A DNA stretch of 64,000 nucleotides. Origin: Nelumbo lutea (Eukaryota; Streptophyta; Magnoliopsida; Proteales; Nelumbonaceae). Where the stretch lies: positions 73,070,383-73,134,382 of the forward strand of contig JAKGHH010000002.1 of the NCBI GenBank assembly GCA_022828595.1, given 5' to 3'. The notes under the pieces were generated by a model. That model saw only the letters and a list, made by a program, of their open reading frames with translations, had not been told where the DNA came from and searched no databases. Shown piece by piece: positions 34,935 to 45,230 of the stretch (position 1 is the first letter of the stretch; each line of letters starts with the position of its first letter). The position numbers were made by a program, and so were the translations under genes.

Positions 34935-35412
34935 TGGTACCAGAGCAAGTTTAAAGATTTCTCGAGCTACTCCATCATGCAACCCTAAATCGGCCGACTG
35001 CATGATAAGGTAAAGGGTTGATTGAAGACTTTAGGTAAGCCTAGTTTTTGGATTTTTTTTTTGGTGGGTTTGCAATTCCTTGTAACTGGTCTAGGGTTTT
35101 ACACAAAAGTCAGGAAGAACTAGAGAAAATGGGAGAATCCTGATTTAATAGGACTTCAATTTTGACCTAGGAAGTGGTGCTCTAGTTTTCTAGGGTTCCT
35201 TGAGGTTTTTTGAAGGGGGGTTCAAGTCCCAACCTTTTTGGATGTCTTTGGAGGGAGCGACAACCTCTTCTTTCTCTTCTCCCACTCCCACGGAAAAGGG
35301 GATCTTTGGAGGGAGGGGCTTCTAAGGTACCAGGAAGGTGTTTGAGGTTTCTAAAGGAGATAAATACCTTTCTTTTCATCTCAAATTGATTTCCTAATCT
35401 ATTCTGGGAGTT

Positions 35413-36260
35413 ATGGAGGGCTATGGAGTTGAAAACAAATTTACAGGAGAAATGAGATCCAAGAGAGGAGGTGTTGGAGACCTATTCGGGGCTGAAACCA
35501 TCACTACAGTCAAGTTGGATGGTACAAACTACTTAGAATGGTCACAATCTGCAAGGATGGCTATTGGTGCTCATGGGAAATTGGGGTATGTCACCAATGA
35601 GGAAAAGAAACCTGAAACTAACAATTCCCGGTGGGTAAAGGAGAACTACATGGTGATGACTTGGCTGTGCAATCCATGTTGCCCCATATAAGTAAGAATT
35701 TTCATGGGCTAATACAACTAAGGAGATTTGGGATGGAGTAGCAGAAACCTATTCATAGAATGGGAATGTTGCTAGAGCCTTTTAGTTGAGAAACCAGTAC
35801 TAGGCAGGGAAATAAGGTTGTTGCTATTTATTTTTCAGCCCTCAAAACCTTATGTTAAGAGATAAGTTATTTGGAGATTGTGGTTTGGGAAAGTAGCAAA
35901 GGTGCAACAACTTATCAAAAGTTGGTAGAGAAGAATAGGGATTTTGAGTTTTTAGCTAGACTTAACCCTGATTATGCTATTGCACGATAGCATATTCTTT
36001 TCCGAGACAGTGTAACTCTTTCTATACTTGTGTCTGAAGAGGAGAGTAGGAGGAATGTGATGATGAGGAACCCAGACCTTGAGTAGTCAGCTATGGTTAG
36101 CACAGTGAAGCCTAAATCGAGTGGGGACAAGGTTGGAAATGAACTGAGAAAGGAGGACAAAAAGGATATGATCTGCGATTACTGTAAGAAACCTAAACAC
36201 ACTAGAGATACCTGTTGGAAGCTTTACCCATACCTTGTACCGAGTTGAATCAGAAATAAG
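35413..36260 (+). pseudogene. Copia gag, element G
   Basis: It starts MEGYGVENKFTGEMRSKRGG at 35413, then VKLDGTNYLEWSQSARMAIG and VKENYMVMTWLCN. The frame is lost after about 35690, and KEIWDGVAETYS and FEFLARLNPDYA remnants follow. A zinc knuckle CDYCKKPKHTRDTC (36174-36215) is recognisable. Multiple stops. Confidence 0.8.
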
Positions 36261-36529
36261 AAGGGAAATGCAAATATGGCAATGACTAGTGATTTATCAA
36301 GGCCACCTACTACAACCTCTCTAGAGTCTGTTGTAGCAGTTGTAGTGAGGGTCAGATTGGAGAGATATGGGTAGTTTCTGAATCAGAAGGGTACAACCAT
36401 CTCCAACTCATTATTCAGTGGACAGCAAGGTGTAGGTGGATCAGGAGGTAGTCATTTTACCTCGTTTGCACACATAGGTAATTCACATGCCACTGCAAAT
36501 TATTTATCCACTACAGATAAGGGGGGACC

Positions 36530-39220
36530 TCCTTGGATTATAGACTCAGGAGCCTCAGAACATGCCCAATATTTCTACCATTTTCACCTCATACCACCTT
36601 TGCTTTAACAAAGATAGAGTTTCCACAATCAATGGATCATATGTTCTCATTGTTGGGAAAGGGTCTTGTTAGGGTAACTGATACCATTACCCTACCTTCT
36701 ATCGTTCATGTTTCTAGACTACGCACTAATCTTTTATCTGTTAGTAGCTTGACAAAGAATTTGAACTATTCAATGATTTTTTCCCCTAGTCATTGTGTTT
36801 TGTAGGATCTGGAATCAAAGAGGACGATTGGGAGTGGTCGCGAGGTAAATGGAATCTATCTTCTTGATGCACTTCTTAGTCATCATGTCAGCAAGAGTAT
36901 TGAGTCAGAGTCAATGGGTCAGATTATACTTTGGCATAATTAGTTATGACATTTGTCTTTTGCTTCTTTGTGTTTTCTATTTCCCAAATTGTTTGAGTCT
37001 ATCATTTGTCAAATTTGGAGTGAGGGTTGTCAACTTGGAAAGCATCATAGACATTCTTTTAAATTAAGTAATAAAAAATGTTCTGCTTTTGATATTGTTC
37101 ATACTAATGTGTGGGGGGCATACCATGTTTCTTCTATGGGTGGCTATTGGTATTTTCTTCTGTTTGTGAATGATTATTCTCGGTACTCTTGGATATATTT
37201 GATGAGATCCCGTGATGAGGTACCGTCTTTGGTTCAACAATTCCATCAAATAGTGTTGACACCATTTGGGGTACGAGTGAAAGTATTTAGATCAGACAAT
37301 ACCAAGGAATACTTTGAAAAAAAACCTGGCCTCATGCCTAATGGAGCATGGTGTAGTCCATTAGAGTAGTTGTACATACACTCCACAACAAAATGGTGTA
37401 GTAGAGAGGAAGAACAAACATTGTGGAAGTAGCAAGAAGCATGATGTTGAGCTTTACTGTTCCAGTTCGTTTTTGGGGTGTAGTTCTTACAACTGGTTTC
37501 TTGATTAATTGGGTGCCTTCTTGTTTCCTTGGATGTAGCACTCCGTTCAACCTTCTTTTTCCTGAGGGGTAGACGTTCCATATTCCTCTAAGGGCGTTTG
37601 GATGTGTATGCTCTGTCCATGTTCTTGGTCCTCACCGCTCAAAGTTAGATCCTAAGGCGAAGAAGTGTGCCTTCCTTGGGTATGCAAGAAATCAGAAGGG
37701 GTATTGTTGTTATGATCTAGTCTCCAAGAGTCGGTATGTTACTATGGATGCCACCTTTTTTGAGTCCACACATTTTTTCTCGAGGGGGTTATTCTCATGG
37801 GAGTGTTTTGGAGAAGGAAGTGAGCAATCTATACCATTTCTTGTTCCAGCTCCTTTGTCTACTCCAGTGTCTAACCTACCTATTTCACCCACTTTTCCAT
37901 CTCTATTGTGTCCTGTCTCTCACTGTTTTACACACGACAACGCCTACAAGCACAGGGAGGTTGATTCCACGGTTGAGGAACCCACATCACTCCTTATCGG
38001 CTCATCAGAGATTCCAAGTTCGACTGACACAGATCCATGTATGCCTCTTGTTCCCCCTGATAGTTTAGTTCCTATTGATACTACAACCCCTACTCCTAAC
38101 ACCATCGCAGATGACCTCGATCTCCCCATTGCCCTAAAAAAAGGGAAGAGGAAGTGTACTTCTCATTGCTTCTCACACTATCTTTTCTACAGTGGATTAT
38201 CCCCAGGAGTGTTAGTGAGGCTCTCTCCACCCTTGAGTGGAAAACAACTATGCAGGAGGAAATGAAAGCATCAATTAAAAATCAGACACGGGAGATTGTA
38301 GATTTTCTTGATGGCAAGGAGACGGTTGGATGTAGATGGGTTTATACAATGAAGTACAAGGCTAATGGGAGTATAGAAAGGTACAAGGCGAGGTTGGTTT
38401 GCAAAGGGTATACTCAGACTTATGGCATAGATTATTTGGAAACTTTTGCACCAGTGGCAAAGATGGGTTCAGTTCGGATTCTTTTATTACTAGCAGCTAT
38501 ATACTCTTGGCCACTCTTCCAACTTGATGTGAAGAATGCCTTTCTCAATTGGGACTTGCAGGAGGAGGTGTATATGGACCTTCCAGTTGGCTTCTACAAT
38601 AATGTGGAAAAATGAAAGTATGCAAATTGAAGAAGTCTCTATATGGTTTAAAGCAATCACTGGAGCTTGGTTTGACAGGTTTAGAAGTGCATTGGTTTTG
38701 TTTGGGTATACTCAAACTCATTATGATTATACACTTTTTGTGAAGAGGAGGGGGTCACTGGGGTTAGTTTTAATAGTGTATGTGGATGGCATTGTAGTCA
38801 CAGGAAATGATTTGAGTAAGATTGATACCCTGAAGAAGAATTTGCACAAAGAGTTTGAGATTAAGGATCTTGGGGAGCTGAAGTACTTTCTGGGCATTGA
38901 AGTGGCAAGGTCCAACCATGGGATCTTCATCTTACAGAGTCACAGAGGAATTATGTTCTAGTTCTACTATAGGAGACAGGAAAACTTGGGGCAAGGGCAT
39001 CTAATACATCTATTGATCACAACCACAAGATAAATGCTTTAGAAGGACGAAGCATATAGAAGTGGATAGATACTTTATAAGGAAAAGGGTGACATCCAGA
39101 GAAGTTCGCTTGCCATATGTTGCATCTGACTTGCAGCTTGTTGATGTTCTTACAAAGGGAGTTGCAAGAAACAAGTCGGAGCATGATCTACGCATGTTGG
39201 GAATGTGTGACATTTATTCC
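36530..39220 (+). pseudogene. Copia pol, element G
   Basis: Protease keeps PWIIDSGASEH (36543-36554 for DSGA), then a frame break. Integrase pieces lie at 36953-37600 (FDIVHTNVWGAYHVSSMGGY, RSDNTKEYF, then a TPQQNGV-like segment). RT pieces (38154-38960) have [12 protein letters not shown] and YVDG (38779-38790), where the last catalytic Asp has become Gly. RNase H jumps from INALEG directly to RTKHIEVDRYFI near 39040, losing about 0.5 kb with its catalytic core. It ends LRMLGMCDIYSQLE. Confidence 0.85.
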
Positions 39221-39235
39221 CAACTTGAGAGGGAG

Positions 39236-39531
39236 TGTTGAGTTTTGGGCTAATATAACATGTTTTTATTTACATAGCATAGTTAGGGAGTTATTGGGCC
39301 TTAGGCTCATTAGTTTATGTTTTAAGTTCTCACAAGTAGCCGACTTACTAAGGGCATACTTGTCTTTGTGCTCTCTTTTATTTATGAGTATATAATCTAA
39401 TGAAAGGGGCAGCCAGACCTAATCTTGAGCTTCTCCCATTCACTTCTCTCTTCTCTCTTTCTCAATTGAAACCTTTTTCTTCTTTCTTTTATAGCTTTTA
39501 TATCAAAACAGGTTGTCCAAACTTTTCTACC
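39236..39531 (+). repeat. 3' LTR of element G
   Basis: This is a direct repeat of 34616-34934 with an internal deletion and several substitutions. It follows a polypurine tract changed to TTGAGAGGGAGTG. Confidence 0.9.
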
Positions 39532-40222
39532 CACTTTTATGGAAGTACTTTTATGAAAGCACTTTTATAAAATTAGTTTTGTGAAAACACTTTTACAAAA
39601 GCACTTCTATAAAAGTACTTTTACGAAAGCACTTTTAAGAAAGTACCCTTACGAAAGCACTTATTTTTAAGCACTACCAAACATGGTCTAAGATTGACAA
39701 CTTTTTTTTGTTGCTTATTCCCCTAATGGAAATTAGCATCCTTGCACCCTTTTGTGGTGGTAAGTAATACACAACATAAAAATGTACCTAGTGCCTCAAC
39801 TCATCCCAGCTCTTTTTTTTATATACAGTCAGTATACTAGTGTACATATTTTGTTGAAGGAGCCTCTCCCTCTACATTAATACAGAAACCATACTTATAA
39901 AAAAAAAAACTATATAAATCTTGTTCTATAACTCCACTATTTTCAGGGCCACGCCTTCTGTTAAATAAATATAGAACAAACTTTAGGAATTAAAATTTAG
40001 ATATTTCTGAGAATTCCTTTCTCTGACACAAACCAAGTACTTAAGAAGTTTCTGCTACTGGGTTTTGATTTTACCACCAATGAATTTCTGAATCCTACTA
40101 CTTGCTTCAAGTGATAAATTAGAACCAGAACATGTATCATGATATATCCAACCATATATTCAGTATATCAAAAGAGGGCCATAGATTGAACATATACATG
40201 ATAGTTAATAAAATTACTTCAC

Positions 40223-40367
40223 CTCACAATTAGGCAGGGATGAGCGGAGATATAAGATGTCTTCCTCTGTAAATTTAAAGTTAGCAATGAACTGAACGCA
40301 TTCTTCTAGACCAGCAAACACAGTATATTCACCACCAAACGGGTTCCTACGGAAAAATAAATCAAAC
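40223..40367 (-). CDS. NAPRT: NAPRT exon 2
   Basis: This 145-bp exon completes the split Val codon of exon 1 and encodes [32 protein letters not shown] and [16 protein letters not shown]. The acceptor is TTTCAG and the donor GTGAAG. The frame is intact. [18 protein letters not shown] is a signature of eukaryotic NAPRT. Confidence 0.92.
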
Positions 40368-40569
40368 CTGAAATATATCCAATATTAGGAAAACAGAAAA
40401 TTACATTGGGTATCTAAAGAACAGAACAAGGACATCAAGCACAAAAGGGAAATAGGGAAGCCAAAATCACTTTCTTTCATGATGCTAATAATTACTGAAA
40501 GAAATGAAAAAAAACATTGTTGTTCACAATCTTTCAATCAATCCTATTATCAAATGATGGGAAAACAGC

Positions 40570-41350
40570 ATTTCCATCACCATCACCATCATCATCATCT
40601 AAGCCTTATCCCAACTATATGGGGTCGTCTACATGAATGATGAATCTTGTTTCGCCAATCCGTTCTATTTAAAGTCATATCCACTGTTAAATTATTAGTG
40701 CTTAAATCATTTCTTACTACTTCTACACGTCCTTTTTTTGCTCTACCCCTAGATCTTCTAACTCCTTCCACTTGTAACAAATCACTTCTTCTAACTAGAT
40801 CTGTTGGTGTTTTATGCATGTGACCAAACCATCTTAGTATACTCTGTCTCATATTTTATCATTTATTGGAGCTACTCCTAGGTTTCTACTGATGGCTTCA
40901 TTCCTGATCCTATCCTTTCTAGTTTCTCCACTCATCCATATTAGCATTGGCATTTCTTCCACACTCATTTTTTTGAACATGTTGTTTCTTGACTGCCAAA
41001 CAGTCTGCTCCATACAGCATAGCTGGCCTTACAACTGTTTTGTAGAATTTTCTTTTTAATTTAAGTGGTATTCTCATATCATAGAAAAGTCCAGATGCAC
41101 CACTCCATTTTGCCCCACCTGCACTTATTCTTTGAGTGACATCCCTTCTCAACCTCTCCCTTGTTATGAATTATTGATCCAAGGTCCAAAAATATTCACA
41201 TTGAGTTATCTCTTGGTCTCCAATCTTAAGTGTATCCTGATTTACACTCCTACTGTTACTAAATTTACATGTCATATACTCTGTTTTAGTCCTACTAATT
41301 TTAAAACCTCAAAAGAGCATTTCCATACATATGACAAAATTGGAATTCTT
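40570..41350 (-). mobile_element. RTE-like LINE 3' fragment in NAPRT intron 1
   Basis: The minus strand encodes the last part of a LINE reverse transcriptase polyprotein: RRDVTQRISAGGAKWSGASG, KLKRKFYKTVVRPAMLYGAD and, after a gap, RWFGHMHKTPTDLVRRSDLL then RRSRGRAKKGRVEVV. It ends with the 3' terminus cccatatagttgggataagg plus a (gat)n-rich tail, as in RTE-type LINEs. It is 5'-truncated with a frame break near 40910. Confidence 0.8.
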
Positions 41351-42087
41351 CAAACAATATGTGGAAGAAAATAAATGTAACTTCACAACTCAAACAATCA
41401 TAAATGCAACCCAAAACTTGAAAATATGGAAGAGATCTCCATACCTGAGGTCTTGAGCTAATGGAACTAAAATAGGTTTTATACTATCCAATTGGACCTC
41501 TTTTTTCTTGATTAATAAGGAGTTTGCAAACTAACACAAAAGAGCCTACACTTTCCCATCAATAACAAAATTGGCTAGACTATTTCTGCTCTAAATTTAC
41601 CATGGAATTTATAATTAAAATTTTCTTACTCTGGCTCACTTTGCAATTGAATATGCATCCAGTACAATCATCTTTCAACTGGCATTGTCCATTTAATATC
41701 TAAGACTGTTGCACTAAAGTTGCAACTTTAAATGTCCACTTCTGTGAAAACAATTTGTGTTTAGCAGTCAAAACTTCATATTTGAGGTATATCCCTTAGT
41801 GCCGTTTGCAACTTTGAAGCTTTTAGAATGTTAAAGCCGAAAGCAATCCAGCTTGGTACAACGAGAACCAATTGACAGTCTGCCATAATGTGGATATATA
41901 TTCTACCAACTATAACAACTATACCCTCTCTTTATTTAACAAAGAGATATTGGCCAACCACCATAAAGAAAAAACGCTAGTCAATCCTGACTTGTTTTAT
42001 GGAAATTCTACCATGCAAAACAACTGAAACCATCTCGTTCTGCCCTAAGCAATTAACTAACGTTCTTATATTGATTCAAAGTAAAAG
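41351..42087 (-). other. NAPRT intron 1 sequence, no gene
   Basis: This AT-rich intron sequence lies between the LINE fragment and element I. I see no repeat structure in it. Confidence 0.6.
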
Positions 42088-42092
42088 ATTAA

Positions 42093-42364
42093 TTATAAAA
42101 CTCAGATTAGATGTTCGTATATGTTCAAATCAGAAGAAAGAGAAGGAGAAAGAGAAAGAGAAGAAAAAGAAGGAGAAAAGTCACAGCCAAACTAGCGAGT
42201 AAAAACTCAAAACCTCTACTCGGCCCTTCTTTTATTTATACTCTTTTAAGATATACAAGGATTACCATTGTGCCCTCACTTAAGTGAGAGCCACATCAAC
42301 TGAGCAATACATATATAACTAAACATAAAATGACTGTACTACCCTTGTACAGTCGACTCTAACA
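42093..42364 (-). repeat. 3' LTR of element I
   Basis: It starts TGTTAGAGTCGACTG on the minus strand. It contains a purine-rich (GAAAGA)n tract at 42135-42180 (plus strand) and a TATA-like region (atttatactc). Its last base pair has changed from CA to AA. Confidence 0.88.
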
Positions 42365-42371
42365 CTCCCCC

Positions 42372-43310
42372 TCAAGTTGGTGAGTATATGTCATATAGTC
42401 CTAGCTTGTTATATATGTAGTCCACTCTTCCCCGATTCAACCCTTTGGTAAACAGATCTGCCCATTGATTTCCTGTGTTCACATATGCTGTACTTATCAC
42501 TCCACTAAGCATCTTCTCACGTACAAAGTGGCAATCCACTTCTACGTGCTTTGTCCTTTCGTGAAACACTGAATTAGAGGAGATATGAACTGCAACTTGG
42601 TTATCACAGTATAACTTCATAGGAGTGTCAATCGAGTATCCCATCTCCTCTAGTAGATGCTTCAACCACACCAGTTCGCATCTTGTGTGAGCTATAGCCC
42701 TATATTCAGCCTCTGCATTACTTCTTTCTACCACTGTCTGCTTCTTACTCTTCCATGTCACTATGTTCCCACCAAGAAAAGTACAATACCCTGTAGTGGA
42801 CCTCCTGTCAGATATGGACCTGGCCCAATCAACATCTGCGTATCCCTCTATCTCAAGACTTCCTCCACTCTTATACAACAAACCATGACCTGGAGCACCC
42901 TTCAAATACCTCACAATCCTTAGGACTGCCGTCCAGTGTGGGATTCTTGGGTTCTGCATAAATTGACTCACTACACTGACCGCAAATGAGATATCAGGTT
43001 GAGTGATGGTTAGGTAATTAAGCTTACCCACCAGCCTTCTGTACCTTCCCGGATCCTCAAACTCCTCACCTATATCACTACCCAATCTAGCATTCAGTTA
43101 CATAGGTGTTTCAGCTGGTCTGGCACCCAACAACCTTGTTTCCTCTAGCAAATCAAGAACATATTTCCTCTGGCATAGATTAATACCATTCTTGGACTTT
43201 GCAACCTCTATCCCTAGGAAGCATCTTAATTTGCCAAGATCCTTTGTCTGGAAGTGATCATGCAAGTAAGTCTTCAACTTGTCAATTCTTGGTTTGTCAC
43301 TGCCTGTGAT
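42372..43310 (-). pseudogene. Copia RT end and RNase H, element I
   Basis: A 237-codon open stretch (42372-43085) covers the RT tail (GRYRRLVGKLNYLTITQPDI) and full RNase H: EGYADVDWARSISDRRSTTG, WKSKKQTVVERSNAEAEYRA, CDNQVAVHISSN and HVEVDCHFVREKM, ending WADLFTKGLNRGRVDYIYNK. The first catalytic Asp region reads ADVDW. Upstream (43090-43310) is the HDHFQTKDLGKLRCFLGIEVAKSK part, cut by H. Confidence 0.88.
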
Positions 43311-43315
43311 AACAA

Positions 43316-43646
43316 TGTAAAGAGACTGGGCCGAATGGGTCCTAGTATCTTCTCTTGTAATATCTTCTCTTTTCTTGTTGGCTAAAGGCCTGTTATTTCT
43401 TTTTGTTTAATCTCTTTATGTTACTGCCTAGCTGGCCGCCCACTTAAGGGCATACTTGTCATTACTCTAACATTAATTTGTAATAAAAAAGGATTAGAGG
43501 AGAAAGGGAAGATAATTCGAATCTTCTTCTTCCTTCTCTTTTCGCCATCTTCTTCTCTTGTATTGCTGCTCTTACTTCTCTTCTTCATTTTTTTTTCTCT
43601 CTAATCTTCAAATTTGCGTCTAATATTTGAGGAATGATTTACATCT
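43316..43646 (+). repeat. 5' LTR of element H
   Basis: It begins TGTAAAGAGACTGGGCC and ends TTTACATCT before TAGTATCAAAGCAGG. It has long pyrimidine runs near its end. Confidence 0.88.
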
Positions 43647-44111
43647 TAGTATCAAAGCAGGTCTATTTCTTCCTTTTTTTCTTCTTTCTCTTTTCCCATA
43701 CACCCTTAGATTAAGAGAGTATGGAGAGATATGTTCTCTATAGTTCAGAGGATCTCTGGCCTAGTTGGTAGAGGGTTTGGAGAGTTTAAATCTATCTGGA
43801 TATTGCCAAGAAGTGGTGTTGTTCTGTTGCTGCCCAAAACCCTAGCCGTTTAGAGATTTTCGAAGGTACAGGTAAAGGTGAAGCTTTGGGTATAGCGCTT
43901 TGTGCTTGGGAGGTGTCTTTTGACTCCTAAAGGAGGGCGGTTCAGGTTTGGAAGAGATTTGGAAGCTCTGGTAGGAGCAGTTGCATCTTTTATTTTCCTC
44001 CCCAACAACTGGACGGAGTAAAACCCTAGTTTTCAAGCATCTGGGTTCTGGTTTGACTTCAAGTAAGTTTATATAGACAAAATTTCTGGTTCTTTGATTT
44101 TCATTTGATTA

Positions 44112-45230
44112 ATGGAGCCATACGGAAGTGACTTCAAGAAGCAAGTGCCGATTTTCGACCTTGGCTCGGTAGATTCTATTTTGACTGGTGTGACCACAAT
44201 CAAGCTAGATGGGACAAATTATCTTGCTTGGGCACGGTCTATAAGAATGTATGTCTGTTGTTGAGGAAAACTCGGGTATCTCACATGTAGTAAAGTGAAA
44301 CCCGAAGAGACAGACCCTGAATTTGAGAGATGGATGCAAGAGAACTATACTGTCATAGGATGGTTGGTCAATTCTATGCAACCTCATATGAGTCAACATT
44401 ATCTCTGGATGTCTTCGGCTAAGGAGATATGGGACAGTGTTACTAAGACCTATTCACAGAAGTTGAATGTAGCCAGAGTCTATAAGTTGAAAAGTGATGT
44501 GAAGAACCTAAGAAAGGGGGAGAAGAGTATAGAAATCTACTACTCTATACTGAAATCCCTATGGCAAGAAAGTGATGTTATGGAGACAGTTGTATGGGAG
44601 TAAGAATGATGCTGAAATGTATAGGAAGTTGGTGGAGAGAAATAGGGTGTTTGAAATTCTCACTGGACTCAACCCTAAGTTTGACATCATTAGGCAAAAT
44701 ATCCTGGCCAGAGATGAGGTTACTCTTTCCCAGGTATATGCTATGATAAGCAGTGAGGAGAATAGGCGGCAGGTTCAGTTGTAGGGTCCACCTACAGAAC
44801 ACTTTGCACATGCAAGAATAAAGCCAAAGGGTCCTACTGAGAAAAAGAAGCAGATATGTGAATATTGCAAGAAACCGAGGCATACAAAGGGCACTTGCTG
44901 AAAGCTTCATCCTGAGCTTCTTCCTAATAGGTTTAAGAACAACAATAGCTCTAAGAAGGGCAGTCATGTAGGAAACCCCAAGACAGCTAATGTTGCAACA
45001 GTACCTGAAGGAGGAAATAAGGAGAGTGAAGAAAAATCAACCATTGAGCAGTTGGCAGCAATGAAGGCGGATTTTGAAAAGTATGGGAGGCTACTAAATC
45101 ACTTGGAAGCTATTGTTTCTTCATCTCACTCTTCCAACAACAACACATCATCTTCATCTGCATTTGCTCACTCAGGTATTCGTGCTTCTACAAATCATGC
45201 TTCAGTTTCGGGTAATCATAAAATCCCTTG
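44112..45230 (+). pseudogene. Copia gag, element H
   Basis: It starts MEPYGSDFKKQVPIFDLGSV at 44112. Capsid segments IKLDGTNYLAWARSIRMYV, then WMQENYTVIGWLVNSMQPHM, KEIWDSVTKTYSQK and FEILTGLNPKFDI follow. Stops occur near 44262 and 44600. The zinc knuckle CEYCKKPRHTKGTC (44857-44898) is intact but followed directly by TGA where Trp is expected. A Ser/Asn-rich stretch leads to protease. Confidence 0.85.

Larger units (their letters stand above)
34616..39531 (+). mobile_element. Ty1/copia retrotransposon G, strongly decayed
   Basis: G has 319- and 296-bp LTRs, a perfect target duplication cactt (34611-34615 and 39532-39536), and the primer site TGGTACCAGAGC at 34935 (one mismatch). It sits within the 14-base array of the MITE. 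The LTRs end CTACT and CTACC. The 3' LTR lacks about 16 bases present in the 5' LTR. Coding parts are frequently frameshifted, and the RNase H core is deleted near 39040. Confidence 0.92.
34317..39688. mobile_element. Tourist/PIF-Harbinger-like MITE split by element G
   Basis: The ends are inverted repeats: GGCCATGTTTGGGAGTGCTT on the left, and on the right the reverse complement of GACCATGTTTGGTAGTGCTT (18 of 20 bases). Both are flanked by TAA (34314-34316 and 39689-39691), the 3-base target typical of PIF/Harbinger and Tourist MITEs. Without G the element is about 456 bp. Its inner part is a degenerate array of about 14-base units of the form GCACTTTTATGAAA, seen at 34560-34615 and 39532-39660. 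Confidence 0.82.

Noticed and set aside
42121..42180. GA-rich frame (many Lys/Glu) as a small gene
   Set aside because: It is the purine tract of the element I LTR, repeated at 52710-52780.
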